From an uncultured Eubacteriales bacterium (GTDB lineage Bacteria; Bacillota; Clostridia; Oscillospirales; CAG-272), in the NCBI GenBank assembly GCA_900549725.1, contig URPL01000001.1:1-64000 (forward strand): 64,000 nt of DNA. Direction: 5' to 3'. This document shows positions 44,601 to 53,585 of this stretch, one piece after another. The translations under genes and the position numbers were made by a program. Positions within the stretch are counted from its first letter, which is position 1, and each line of letters opens with the position of its first letter. Under the pieces are notes generated by a model. That model made no database searches, had not been told where the DNA came from, and saw nothing but the letters and a program-made list of their open reading frames with translations.

Positions 44601-47600
44601 CTGACGCTTCCCGCATGCGAAGAGGCAGGCTACCTTTATGAATATACCGTCGGGCAGACGCAGACCCGCGCGGCAAGCTACACCTTCGGCTCTGTTGCAG
44701 AGCTGGATGCCTTGGTCGGTGTCGGCGGGGAATATACGGTTGCACGCAAAACGATCAACCAAAACCGCGAAAAAACGCTGACCCTCATTGATCAGCTCAA
44801 TGCGGCAATTGCGGAAAACGGGTTGCTCTTCCAAAAAGACGGCGAGCAGGCGCTGCTTGCGGCATTTATTCCCATGGAGGATGCAAGCGGCAACCTCAGT
44901 GTGGTGCTGCGCGTTTCCCCGCGCCGCACGGATGCGGAATACAAGGCAGTTCTCACTGCGGTCGCCAATGTCCTTGTTGACAGCACTGTGAAATATATCG
45001 GGCTTGACAACCGGGTGCTTTGGAACAGCGAGCTGCATTTGCAGGCAGTGATCGATATGCTGCTTAACAGCGGCCTTTCCCTTGACACCCTGACCGGAAT
45101 TATCGACGAAAACGGCGAAATTGCGGAAATGACGGAGCTTTCCGATTTGCGCGTGATCGGCGCGGATCAAAACGGCGCAATCCCCGTCTTCGGCGCCTTT
45201 ATCCCGAGCACAGAGCTGCTCGGCGGCAAGCTGCTTGCAACGAATCTGCAGCTTGGCAATGCGCAGGCGGACGCGCTGAATGTCCCGCTTTATGTTACCC
45301 TGGAAGACTTTGACCTGAGTGCTTCTTCGCTTAAAAAAGCAAGAGAAAATGTCGTCAAGGTGCAAAAATATCTGGATGTTACCCTGAGCGAGGGCACGGC
45401 ACAGCTTTCCCTCAGAGTGCCGGAGGCACTCTATCCGTATTTTATCGCGGCAATGCTCGTGACGGATCATACCTCCATTGAAAAGATCAATTCCATGGAT
45501 CTGCGCGAGGTTCTTTCCTATGGGAAAAACCTGGCGGAGCCTGTGATCACCGACGGCGATCTCTCTACTGATACCGTGGAGCGCACGCTGGAAAAGCTCG
45601 GCGAAACGGTTGATTTTGCATCGCTGAAAAATGCGGCGGAGCTTGTGCGCAAGGCGCTTTCCAACCTGCTGCAGAACACTACGGAAACAGGCAGTGCGCA
45701 CGGCAATCAATACACCGGCACGCTCCGCTATGATCTGCGCCAGCTGCTTTCCGAAAAACTGAAGCTCAGCGATACGCTGCTCAAGCTTGTTGCGGAGGCA
45801 AACACAGCTGCGGGTGCGGAAGAGCCTGCCGGCCTTTCGGCAAAGGTTGAGCTGACGCTGAAAAACATGGAAACCGACTATGTGGCAATGATCGCCGACG
45901 CAAGAGCAGACGGGCTGCGGGCAAAATACCGCTTTGTGACCGATCTGGATGCGGCGCTCAAGACGCTGCACAAGGATGCCGTTGTTGTTCTTTTGGCAGA
46001 TGCCGAGCTTTCGGAGACGGCGGTATTGAAAGATGCTGCCGTGATCGATCTGAACGGCTATACCTTAAAGGGCAACCTCAAATCCGACTGCACGGGCACC
46101 TACGGCGTCTCCATTCTGGACAGCCGCGTTGGCACATATCAATGCGGCACCCTGGAGGGAACGCTCAGCGGCAGATTTACGCTCACGGGCGGGCGCTTTA
46201 CCACGGATGTGACCGAGCAGCTCAAAAAGGGCTACGACCAGGACGAAAACGGCTATGTCGTCAACCGTCTGTACACCCTGTATGAGGAAGAAAACGGCGA
46301 TGTGACCGTAGCGCTTGCGCCGGATCTTTTGGAGAAGCAGAGAGCGGATGTTCCGCAGTTCAAGGTGTTCCTGGCGGATCTCGGTGTTGATATTCTTGCG
46401 AAAATGTATACCGGCGCGCAGCTTTCCATCGATGATCATATGCTGTACAGCATGAACATTGAGGATCTGCTGAGCTATGTCCGCCGCCCGTATCGCGCGG
46501 CGCTGGAGGATCTTGTCTCCGATGCGGTTGAATGCGTGGATACCGAAGGGCTCAGCGCCCTGATCAATGAGCTGATTGCGGATCTCGGCGATTTCAACGG
46601 AATTGCGGATGCCATCGAAAACGATCGAGTGATTCTCAGCTATACCGTCAAACAGAATGCATGGAGCATCGCGCCGTATCTCACGGGCGAAAAAGAGGAA
46701 AACCGGATTACGGCGGACATTGTTCCCGCCGAGAAGGAAAAGAGCTTCCGCCTCAATGTCAGAATCGACGAGCGCGCCACCGAAGAACAAAAGAGCGAGC
46801 TGGTCACCCTGGCACGTGAGCTTGGCCGCACCGTGGATATCACGGGCACAGATGTCAAGATCAACGATATCTCCTATGCGGATAAGAAGATCAGCGTAAA
46901 ATATGATGCATCCGGCATCGGCAGGGTCGATCTCAGCGGCAACGGCAACTATCCGGCGCTTATGGCGGTTATGGTTGCATACGGTGCAGAGGATGCGCAA
47001 AAGGCAGAGCTTTGCGAGGCTGTGCGCAGCTATATGGAAACCGGATCGACGCTGCTGCTGAAGGCGGCGCTTGAAAAGGTTACGGTAAGTCAGTTTGTCG
47101 GCGCGGTGAAAGCCACGCGGCGCGCAGATATCAACACCATGCTCGCGTCTCTTGGCATTGATGCCCCGCAGATTGCTTCCCTGGCTGAGATTTATTATAA
47201 GCTGCTGTGCGTTTGCGGCGGCGTGATGAACCGCCTTGAAATCAACGGTTCCGACCGCACGCTCGGCTCGTTTGCAACCGGGGAAAACGGCATTTATCAC
47301 GCAGATACCACGGTCAAGGGCGTTGCGCTCGATGCGACCCTGCGGCTCTTTACCGATAAAAAGCTTGTCACCGTTACCGATGCAAGAGGAGCGGTTCTGT
47401 ACGACGGAGACAGCCTGGACGAAGCGCTGAAAAGCCGTGCGGACGGCGATGTGATCACGGTCAATTCCCCTGTGGATCTCGATGAGGATGCGACCGTTTC
47501 TGCAAAGATTTCCATCGTCGGCACGGAGCGTATCACCTGGAACAGCCACGGGCTGATTCTTGCAGCCGCAGAGGCGCAGATCACCGCGGACAGCGACATT

Positions 47601-49193
47601 GAAGCTGCGGTTATGAGCGGGCTTGACACCCACACGGTGGAAAAGACCGCGACGGTGGATGCCTTTGTATACACCCTCAAAGAGATTCCGCAGCCTGAAA
47701 AGAAGATTGTTGTTACCGACCGCACCGGTGTGGTGCTGTATAAAGGCGATTCTTTGGCTGAAGCGCTGCGCGGACGCCGGGACGGCGATACAGTCACCGT
47801 GCGCGAAGCGGTCGCCATGACGGAAAACGCGGAAATTTCCGCAAAGATCACGCTTGTCGGCGCAGAGAAGATTGCGCTTGGCTCCTATGGCTTTGTTCTG
47901 ACCGATGCAAACGCCGTGATTGAGGCGGATGCAGAGCTCGGCGACAAGGTGCTCAGCGGTCTTGATACCCATACGGTTACCGTTGTGCATCAGGGCAGCA
48001 AGGTAATTTATTCGTTGACCGAAAAGCCTGTTGAACTGAAGAAGATCATTGTAACCGATGTAAGCGGCGCAACCGTTTATGAGGGCGATTCCCTGGCAGA
48101 GGCGCTGCGCGGACGCCGGGACGGCGATACAGTCACCGTGCGCGAAGCAGTTGCCATGACGGAAAATATCCAAATCACCGCTTCCCTGACGCTCAGCGGC
48201 GCTACGAAGATCGACTTCGGTGCAAACAAGCTGCTGCTTGCGGCACAGGATGCGCGCCTTGTTTCCGATGCCTCCCTGGCAGGCAAAATCGATTCCGCGC
48301 TTGCGGCATACGGTCTTGGCGCCGAGGAGCGCGACGGCAGGTTTATCTACAGCCTGGCAAGCCGCATCATCGTTGTGCTGCATCCCGACGGCACGGCGGT
48401 TGTATATTCCTCGAGCAAGCTTGCACAGGTTCTGCAGCAGGCAGGGGCGGGCGATGAGATTTATGTCTACGGTCCCGCAACCCTTTCCGCGCAGGTCGCT
48501 GTGAATGCCGATATCACCATCCGCGCCGCAGGCAATATCACCTTCGACGGCGGACGGATTCTGCTCGGCACGGGCGTAACCCTGAAGGCGGACGCCTCCC
48601 TCCTCGGCGCGCTTGCCGCACAAAGCGGACGTGTGATCGAAACGCCGCGGGGCAATATGTTCCTCTACAATACAATTCTTGATGATGTGACGATCTCGGC
48701 ACCGACGGCAGCCGTTACCGAAAACGGGCTTGTGCGCGGCGCAAAGATTGATACGGAAAACAAGCTGATCTATCTTGATGTTGCACCGAGCGGTATTACC
48801 GCCGAGCAGTTCCGCGCGCTTGTTACATTCTCTGCGGAAAATGCAAGCCGCACCGAAATGCAGCTCGCGGGCGAGAACGGTACGGTTTCCGAGAGCGCAT
48901 TGGTCGCAACCGGCACGAAGGTGACGATGACGGCTGCAAATGAGTACAGCAGCGCCGAGGCAGTTTACACGGTGATCATCCTTGGCGATACCAACTGCAA
49001 CGGACGCATTGAATCCGGCGACGGCACGCGAATCAACCTGCACTTCATCGGCACGCGCCTGCTTGACGGATATGCGCTGCTTGCTGCGGATACCAACCAA
49101 AACGGCAGAGTGGAATCCGGAGACGCGGTGAACATCGCTGCAAAGTATGCATACAAGTGGGATGACGGCACTTACACATCCGCGCTGAAATAA
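41649..49193 (+). CDS. Giant secreted protein with internal repeats and C-terminal dockerin
   Basis: A 2,514-residue exported protein. The signal peptide ends near residue 35 (LLPVAAADGES). A large domain is present twice (about 37-480 and 557-960), each starting with LSxxEKAxLxxGxL-like helices and a beta region. Four tandem modules of about 105-115 residues lie at about 1906-2340 (VTDxxGxxxYxGDSLxEAL, DGDxVTV). The end (about 2445-2505) is a type I dockerin with two Ca-binding loops, GDTNCNGRIESGD and ADTNQNGRVESGD. No catalytic domain is evident. AGGAGG precedes the ATG. A cohesin-like membrane protein follows 15 nt later and is the likely partner. Confidence 0.85.
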   Translation: MKTKLSTRIVSMILMVAMLLGCTGVLLPVAAADGESGSFDAAELVGNNYAFLNAYEKAILSSGALRGDRYEMTVPDDSDLVKIDKAAKTVTAASVKDTDGTWVPVRATVYYENEAGEEVSAIFSLQNGTGSFSCPAERYHIDVKYDLQIAVDADVQKALLDAPYALVAATINLNRIYAERGNMRAVAENIDSLYKLTTGEMRKDYPSGASIVIDLEEGAARDAIISLKNETSTNNGHFLLYSLITSYNGAQNKILWAANNAQQMQQQNTALLTRFRAISEAESSVRKLSASARQFGFASEADRIDEALDYLSDVAESLAMVDDGAWEIASYLNAAATDAQFGALNAAIANGISGRFTARVQKHGDATIQNPLTAATTNITKGVEQYRVNVTVKANVVPSDARDDAALTALMGEKTLSLVFDKGTSRAHVLEAIAKNGLEAEVLSAWSAYGVCEENYTRTVAGLDETLQSDSDCVISYMPKEFSLTLNYEAKTELTVPYGYAVTLKEHADTEKSYDYTVNGKLYHQGDVYTVTGDTLITRREGKAVAKYNMATVIAASLTPGAQLSEQEKAVLTAGGLKDSSVWYRVPDQAAALVNISALEEAGSYRIMAAEYDSGLLSGAKWTAANAQIIDASGAVIDTVTLENGIGTFTCEEFDHVKVNYTLTVSEEDIPAATVEEFLNLPNILAHELVAQKAALASLTAADVVRGLSEVYGSRLDMINALAKDYSEEAKEAIRVMLDRCVDESSATNSLYLYEYVLEYQSKGLAWYYAGDNAVKMAEQVWLLRDSLNTVWEDEAFQYDLANDPDLSKYKGKLEKIKNDLQDVALVSVNPAIEATSDYLGALVTALEAAQENTAEHSFDGALTLGAAVTGEAPDTAAVHITVRVVDKAGNELYVQSGSRSFTSGAVLDEAAEQKLAALTAGLEGGYAIDKVHFARKAEGTLPVRGDVLSETVSVVYTWAPIAYTFRIEGSDDQLLYADGSALTLTLPACEEAGYLYEYTVGQTQTRAASYTFGSVAELDALVGVGGEYTVARKTINQNREKTLTLIDQLNAAIAENGLLFQKDGEQALLAAFIPMEDASGNLSVVLRVSPRRTDAEYKAVLTAVANVLVDSTVKYIGLDNRVLWNSELHLQAVIDMLLNSGLSLDTLTGIIDENGEIAEMTELSDLRVIGADQNGAIPVFGAFIPSTELLGGKLLATNLQLGNAQADALNVPLYVTLEDFDLSASSLKKARENVVKVQKYLDVTLSEGTAQLSLRVPEALYPYFIAAMLVTDHTSIEKINSMDLREVLSYGKNLAEPVITDGDLSTDTVERTLEKLGETVDFASLKNAAELVRKALSNLLQNTTETGSAHGNQYTGTLRYDLRQLLSEKLKLSDTLLKLVAEANTAAGAEEPAGLSAKVELTLKNMETDYVAMIADARADGLRAKYRFVTDLDAALKTLHKDAVVVLLADAELSETAVLKDAAVIDLNGYTLKGNLKSDCTGTYGVSILDSRVGTYQCGTLEGTLSGRFTLTGGRFTTDVTEQLKKGYDQDENGYVVNRLYTLYEEENGDVTVALAPDLLEKQRADVPQFKVFLADLGVDILAKMYTGAQLSIDDHMLYSMNIEDLLSYVRRPYRAALEDLVSDAVECVDTEGLSALINELIADLGDFNGIADAIENDRVILSYTVKQNAWSIAPYLTGEKEENRITADIVPAEKEKSFRLNVRIDERATEEQKSELVTLARELGRTVDITGTDVKINDISYADKKISVKYDASGIGRVDLSGNGNYPALMAVMVAYGAEDAQKAELCEAVRSYMETGSTLLLKAALEKVTVSQFVGAVKATRRADINTMLASLGIDAPQIASLAEIYYKLLCVCGGVMNRLEINGSDRTLGSFATGENGIYHADTTVKGVALDATLRLFTDKKLVTVTDARGAVLYDGDSLDEALKSRADGDVITVNSPVDLDEDATVSAKISIVGTERITWNSHGLILAAAEAQITADSDIEAAVMSGLDTHTVEKTATVDAFVYTLKEIPQPEKKIVVTDRTGVVLYKGDSLAEALRGRRDGDTVTVREAVAMTENAEISAKITLVGAEKIALGSYGFVLTDANAVIEADAELGDKVLSGLDTHTVTVVHQGSKVIYSLTEKPVELKKIIVTDVSGATVYEGDSLAEALRGRRDGDTVTVREAVAMTENIQITASLTLSGATKIDFGANKLLLAAQDARLVSDASLAGKIDSALAAYGLGAEERDGRFIYSLASRIIVVLHPDGTAVVYSSSKLAQVLQQAGAGDEIYVYGPATLSAQVAVNADITIRAAGNITFDGGRILLGTGVTLKADASLLGALAAQSGRVIETPRGNMFLYNTILDDVTISAPTAAVTENGLVRGAKIDTENKLIYLDVAPSGITAEQFRALVTFSAENASRTEMQLAGENGTVSESALVATGTKVTMTAANEYSSAEAVYTVIILGDTNCNGRIESGDGTRINLHFIGTRLLDGYALLAADTNQNGRVESGDAVNIAAKYAYKWDDGTYTSALK

Positions 49194-49208
49194 TTGGGAG
49201 GAAACAAG

Positions 49209-50399
49209 ATGAAAACAATGAAGAAGCTTTTGACCCTGGCGCTGACACTTGCCCTGCTTGCAGGCGTCTTCACCCTCGGCACCTTTGCGGCTGATGCAAG
49301 CGCAGAGGCGGGACAGACCGTTTCGGTGACGCTTTCCTTTCCGAATGCGTACGGCGTGAACGGTACTCTGGAATACACAAATCAGGGCATCCTTGAAAAT
49401 ATCAAGGTAACAAGCAACCTGGTCGGCTCGTGCACCGCGGAAAAATATTTTGCAAGCGGAACGGAGCTTACCACCGTCAATATCATCGTCACCGCGAAGA
49501 TTGCAGCCTCGGCGCCTGTCGGCGCCAGCTGCACCATCACGGCGATCGGCGATGTCGCCGTGGATGATATGGGCCGTCTGCGCGACGGGATGGCGACGGC
49601 GACGGTTACGGTGAAGGCGGCACCCGCGCCCGATCCCGACCCGACGCCCACCCCCACGCCCGACCCTACCCCTACGCCTACCCCCGACCCCACTCCCACT
49701 CCTACGCCTAACCCGGGCAACAATACCTCCGGCGGGAACACGACCCCCGGCAACAATACCTCCGGCGGCAATCAGACCGGAAAGGCTGTGGATTATACCG
49801 AGCTGAACCGTCAGATTGAAGCGGCAAAGGCGCTTGCAAAGGGAGAATATACCGCGCAGAGCTGGCAGGATATGCAGCAGGCGCTGGAGGCGGCGGAGAA
49901 GCTGACGACAAGCCGCAGCCAGGCAAATGTCGATGCAGGGGCGAAAGCACTTGCGGATGCCATTGCAAAGCTGGAAAAGATTGATCTTGCAAAGCTGAAG
50001 GCAGCCATTGCCGCGACGGAAGAGCTGCTGAAGGACAATGATTTTGCCGGCAAGTGGGACCCGATGATCGCGGCTTTGGAAGCGGCACGCGAGAATCTTG
50101 AAAGCGGCGACCAGGCAGCTGTGGACGCAGCAGAAAAGGCGCTGACCGAGGCGCTGAACGGTGTGAAGGCGGCGCTTGACGAAATGAAGGGCGAGGAAAA
50201 GATCGTCGAAGTGGAAAAAGAGCCGAGCTATGCGTTCTGCAATATCCGCTTCCATAAGGTTCTGCTCGTTCTGTTCATCATCAGCGCAGTGATCAATGTT
50301 GTATTTACCGTGCTGCTGGTTCTGTGGCTGCTCAGGCGCAAGAAGAACACGAAGGATTCCACGCCGCTGGTGAATTATCGGATCGGCGACGACGACTGA
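49209..50399 (+). CDS. Membrane-anchored cohesin-like protein with FIVAR domains
   Basis: A 396-residue protein. A signal peptide is followed by a cohesin-like beta domain (about 27-135: GQTVSVTLSFPNAYGVNGTLEYTNQG, with a late GASCTITAIGDVAV). Next come a Pro-Thr-Asp repeat linker, two three-helix FIVAR domains (about 195-345), one membrane helix (VLLVLFIISAVINVVFTVLLVLWLL) and a short cytoplasmic tail. Cohesins bind dockerins in a Ca-dependent way; the dockerin protein is immediately upstream. The likely role is to display that giant protein on the cell surface. The ATG at 49209 has GGGAGG. Confidence 0.8.
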   Translation: MKTMKKLLTLALTLALLAGVFTLGTFAADASAEAGQTVSVTLSFPNAYGVNGTLEYTNQGILENIKVTSNLVGSCTAEKYFASGTELTTVNIIVTAKIAASAPVGASCTITAIGDVAVDDMGRLRDGMATATVTVKAAPAPDPDPTPTPTPDPTPTPTPDPTPTPTPNPGNNTSGGNTTPGNNTSGGNQTGKAVDYTELNRQIEAAKALAKGEYTAQSWQDMQQALEAAEKLTTSRSQANVDAGAKALADAIAKLEKIDLAKLKAAIAATEELLKDNDFAGKWDPMIAALEAARENLESGDQAAVDAAEKALTEALNGVKAALDEMKGEEKIVEVEKEPSYAFCNIRFHKVLLVLFIISAVINVVFTVLLVLWLLRRKKNTKDSTPLVNYRIGDDD

Positions 50400-50527
50400 T
50401 TTCCCGCGGGAAAAACAGGCAGGAAAAAAGACGGATTTGCAAAGTGAAATTGCTTGCATTTTGCAAAGGCTTGCTGTAAAGTAGTATTGCGGCAGCCGGG
50501 CGAAGAGACACTCGGCTGCCCGCATGC

Positions 50528-50571
50528 TGTTTTCGGAGAAAACGAAATATTTCCCGATTTCTCCGAAAACA
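50528..50571. repeat. Perfect 14-bp inverted repeat before the HD-GYP/EAL gene
   Basis: TGTTTTCGGAGAAA and TTTCTCCGAAAACA are separated by 16 nt. A second stem (GGCAGCCG/CGGCTGCC) lies just upstream near 50491-50519. No T tract follows either one, so they are more likely RNA folds in the leader, or an attenuator, than a classic terminator. The rest of 50400-50617 holds nothing else I can support. Confidence 0.6.
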
Positions 50572-50617
50572 GGATGTGTTTTCGAAAAGACAGAAAAGCG
50601 AAAAAGGGGACAGGCTC

Positions 50618-52180
50618 GTGGAAAACAACACTTGGACGCGAAAAGAATATACAACATGGGAGGAAGCCTTCCGCGCGCTTGCGCCTGCCATGCGGCAGGA
50701 ATCGGTCAGAGTTGCGGAATATACGCAGGTTTTGTATCAAAAAGCGTGTGAGGCGGGCTTCGGCGCGCAGGAAAGCGCCGCATATCCCGAGCGCATCAGA
50801 AGCAAATATGCCGAGGTCGCGTACAAGTGCGGGCTGTATCATCAGATCGGCAAGGCTCTCGTCCCGCAGGAATATCAGATCCTGCAGCGGGATTTTACCG
50901 AGGAGGAAATTGCGGTCTATCGCAAATATACCACGGACGGGCGTGCACTGGCAGCGCGGCTGCAGGAGCTCTCTCTCGGGGCAAAGCAGCGCCGCCGCAC
51001 GGAGAGCGCGCAGGAAGCCCCGACGGAAAACATCCCTTTTCTGATGATTCGCGAGAGCTGTGCGCAGCATATGGAGCGGTATGACGGCAGCGGCTATCCC
51101 GCAGGGCTTGCGGGCGCAGAGATCAGCCCCATCGCGCAGATCGTCGGGCTTGCAAAGGAGCTGGACCGCCTCAGCGCAACGGTGAAGGCGGAGGAGCCGT
51201 TTGCGGATGCCTACGAAGCGCTGACGGCGCAGGCGGGCAAGGGCTTTTCACCCGCATTGATCGAGATATTGAAGGGGGCGCGGGCAAAGTGCCGCGCAAT
51301 CTACAATAAATATATTCTTTATACGCTGACGGTGCCGAAAACCGTGCCGCTGGTGGAAAAACGCAAGGATCGCCCCATGGGGCTGCGTTATTTCCCCGTG
51401 CGGGACAGCGCGGGCAAAGCCGCATATTATCGCGCAAGGCCCTATTTCGGCGGGCTGCCGGATGCGGCGGGCGAAACGGAGAGCGCCGCGCAGATTGCGC
51501 CGCTGCTTGCGCGCGCGGAGCTGACAAAAGAGGTTACTTTTTATCTTTGCTATGAGGCGGCGGATGCGCTGCTGCGCGCGGAGCATTGCGCCGTGCCGTT
51601 TCAGGGCATTCTGCTTGAGACGATTCCCGGCTTTTTCACCGCGCAAAACGAAACGGAGCGGTTTGCGCAGCTGTTTGCCGATCAGCCCGTGCCGAAAGAG
51701 AAGCTGATTTTAACCATAAATGCGAAATTTGTCGAAACGGCGACAAAGGGCGTGCTTGCCGCGCTTGCGCGGTACCGCAAAAACGGCATCTCGCTGCTGC
51801 TTGACGCATGGAACCCCGTTTCCCTGCCGACGGAGCGGCTGCGGGAGCTCGGTTTTTCTATGGCGTGGATCGATGCGTCTGCACCGCAAAGGAGCGCAGC
51901 CGCCTCCTCCGAGGAGGGCGCGCAGGCGGCTGCGGCGCAAAACAATGCCGCGGTGGAGGACACCGTGCCCGAGGCGCTCAGCCCGCTTTTCCTTGCGGCA
52001 TATGCCGCGGCGGCTGCACAGGGCGTTCTGCTCTTTGCGGGCGGGGTAGACAGCGAAGCGGCTGCACAGGCGCTGCGGGAAAACGGCGTTGCCTATCTGG
52101 ACGGGCCGATTTTCGGGCATGAACAAAATGAGGATGCAATGATCCGCGAGCTGCTTGCGCAGGCGCAGGGCATTGCATAA
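50618..52180 (+). CDS. Degenerate HD-GYP plus EAL domain protein (probable c-di-GMP sensor)
   Basis: A 520-residue cytoplasmic protein. The N-terminal half is HD-GYP-like (YHQIGKALVPQEY; MERYDGSGYPAGLAG; EISPIAQIVGLAKELDRLS). The C-terminal half is EAL-like (ILLDAW, AWIDAS, LFAGGVDSEAAAQALRENGVAYLDGPIFG). Key metal residues are lost: HD reads HQ, the later D of the ADxxD motif reads KELD, and the EAL Glu and DDFG motifs read KLILTIN and LDAWN. I infer a non-catalytic c-di-GMP receptor or scaffold. The GTG at 50618 has AAGGGG before it; an earlier in-frame GTG at 50576 is possible. Confidence 0.78.
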   Translation: MENNTWTRKEYTTWEEAFRALAPAMRQESVRVAEYTQVLYQKACEAGFGAQESAAYPERIRSKYAEVAYKCGLYHQIGKALVPQEYQILQRDFTEEEIAVYRKYTTDGRALAARLQELSLGAKQRRRTESAQEAPTENIPFLMIRESCAQHMERYDGSGYPAGLAGAEISPIAQIVGLAKELDRLSATVKAEEPFADAYEALTAQAGKGFSPALIEILKGARAKCRAIYNKYILYTLTVPKTVPLVEKRKDRPMGLRYFPVRDSAGKAAYYRARPYFGGLPDAAGETESAAQIAPLLARAELTKEVTFYLCYEAADALLRAEHCAVPFQGILLETIPGFFTAQNETERFAQLFADQPVPKEKLILTINAKFVETATKGVLAALARYRKNGISLLLDAWNPVSLPTERLRELGFSMAWIDASAPQRSAAASSEEGAQAAAAQNNAAVEDTVPEALSPLFLAAYAAAAAQGVLLFAGGVDSEAAAQALRENGVAYLDGPIFGHEQNEDAMIRELLAQAQGIA

Positions 52181-52260
52181 AAGCCGGGCGGCAGAGTGTT
52201 GAAAAGCCTTCTGCATCGCTGCAAAGCGCAAAAAACCATGAACCACGGGGAGAGCAAACC

Positions 52261-53469
52261 ATGCCGACACCCTTTGATTTAATTCCGGACGAGGTGAAAA
52301 AAGAGGCGGCAAACGCCGCTTCCTCCGACGGCAAACAAAAGCCGCAATCGCCCCGCGAAAAGGGCGGCACTGCGGCAGGCGGAACACCGCCGCAGGGCGA
52401 AGCGCCGCGCGGGGAAAAAGAAAAAGAGCCGAAGACCACCGGCGAAGAAAAAAAGCAGCATCGGCTGTTCAAATACCGCCGCGCGGGCGTTGTTCTTTCC
52501 GAGGATGAGGTCAAGGCGATCAAGGCGGGCCGCAAAAAGCTGCGAAAAGAGATGCGCGCAAGGGGCATTCGCTCAAGGCGCGAATTCGAGCTGACGGCGG
52601 GCGCGCTGGGGCTCTATTTCGATAAATCCAAATGGGGGCTTTTGCTGTGGCTGGGGCGCCATTGGCTCGGGGCGCTGCTCGGCGCCTTGGCAGCGTTTTT
52701 GGCGGTGCTGTTCCTGTTTTCCGCGGTGCAATATATGCGCGGGCACTTTACCATCAGCCTTTCCGACGGCATGTTCCGCGAGGGCTTCACCCTGTCGGAC
52801 AGCGTAGGCTTTGAGCATCCCACCGTGCAGCTGTTTGCAACGCCGGCGGCGGATGTTCCCTGCATTTCCATCAACCAAATCCCGACGAATGTCGATTCCA
52901 TAGACGGCGAGCATAACGGGCAATATTTTGCCTATACCTATTATATCCGCAATGAGGGCGAGAGCACCGTGGATTACACCTGGTCGCTTTCGATTGCCTC
53001 CGAAACGCAGTCGCTTTCAAGCGGCGTTTGGGCAATGCTTTTTGAAGACGGTGTGCTGCGCATTTATGCCAGGGCAAACAGCCAAAGCGGCGAAGCGGAA
53101 GCGCTGCCGCCCCTTTCGGACAACAGCCGCGGCTATCTCAGCCTCCCCGTGCGCGAGCTGGCGCCGCAAAGCGACCAGTTTTCCCCCGTGCGCACCGTGG
53201 GCGATGTGATTTATTACCGCGTGATTCCCGATTCGTTTCTGTCCGACCGGGAGATCGCCGCGGGCAGAATGAACGGCGTTGCGCCCATGCAGGTGCATAA
53301 ATACACCGTTGTTCTGTGGCTGGAGGGGGACGATGCGGATGTCACCGACGCAATGATCGGCGGGCATCTCGGCGCGGAGATGAATTTTCGCCTGGAGAGC
53401 GAAGCGGAGCGGAGCCAATCCGCCTGGACGCGCTTTTGGGACGGCGTTTTTTCCTCCGTACGCACCTGA
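52261..53469 (+). CDS. Membrane protein with extracellular domain related to the SipW-substrate family
   Basis: A 402-residue protein. A long charged cytoplasmic N-terminus (about 130 residues, Lys/Gly/Pro rich) is followed by one membrane helix (WLGALLGALAAFLAVLFLFSAVQY) and an extracellular beta domain. The C-terminal strand pattern YTVVLWLEGDDADVTDAMIGGHLGAEMNF matches the ends of the proteins at 53586, 54817 and 57389. It lacks the TYAWFTLS segment, so it is probably not cleaved by SipW and stays membrane-bound, perhaps as an anchor for the others. Its start lies 80 nt after the HD-GYP/EAL gene. Confidence 0.7.
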   Translation: MPTPFDLIPDEVKKEAANAASSDGKQKPQSPREKGGTAAGGTPPQGEAPRGEKEKEPKTTGEEKKQHRLFKYRRAGVVLSEDEVKAIKAGRKKLRKEMRARGIRSRREFELTAGALGLYFDKSKWGLLLWLGRHWLGALLGALAAFLAVLFLFSAVQYMRGHFTISLSDGMFREGFTLSDSVGFEHPTVQLFATPAADVPCISINQIPTNVDSIDGEHNGQYFAYTYYIRNEGESTVDYTWSLSIASETQSLSSGVWAMLFEDGVLRIYARANSQSGEAEALPPLSDNSRGYLSLPVRELAPQSDQFSPVRTVGDVIYYRVIPDSFLSDREIAAGRMNGVAPMQVHKYTVVLWLEGDDADVTDAMIGGHLGAEMNFRLESEAERSQSAWTRFWDGVFSSVRT

Positions 53470-53481
53470 AAACCGTATATA

Positions 53482-53525
53482 AACAGAATTTCGGCAAGAA
53501 CATTCCCCCTTGCCAAAATTCTGTT
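53482..53525. repeat. Long hairpin between the anchor-like gene and the first SipW-type substrate
   Basis: AACAGAATTT and AAATTCTGTT with an inner GGCAAG/CTTGCC form a nearly perfect 16-bp stem around a 10-nt loop. Plus strand is followed by CTATAG, not T's, so it may stabilise the downstream message or tune read-through instead of ending it. Confidence 0.65.
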
Positions 53526-53585
53526 CTATAGAGCGCCGGCGGGCGCAAATCCGCCGAAAAATCACTCTCGAAAGGAGTATCACAA

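Noticed and set aside
46065..50657. A 1,530-codon open frame antisense to the giant protein and its neighbour
   Set aside because: It is a by-product of GC-rich codon use on the other strand. The plus-strand proteins have signal peptides, recognisable domains and ribosome sites; the antisense product has none.
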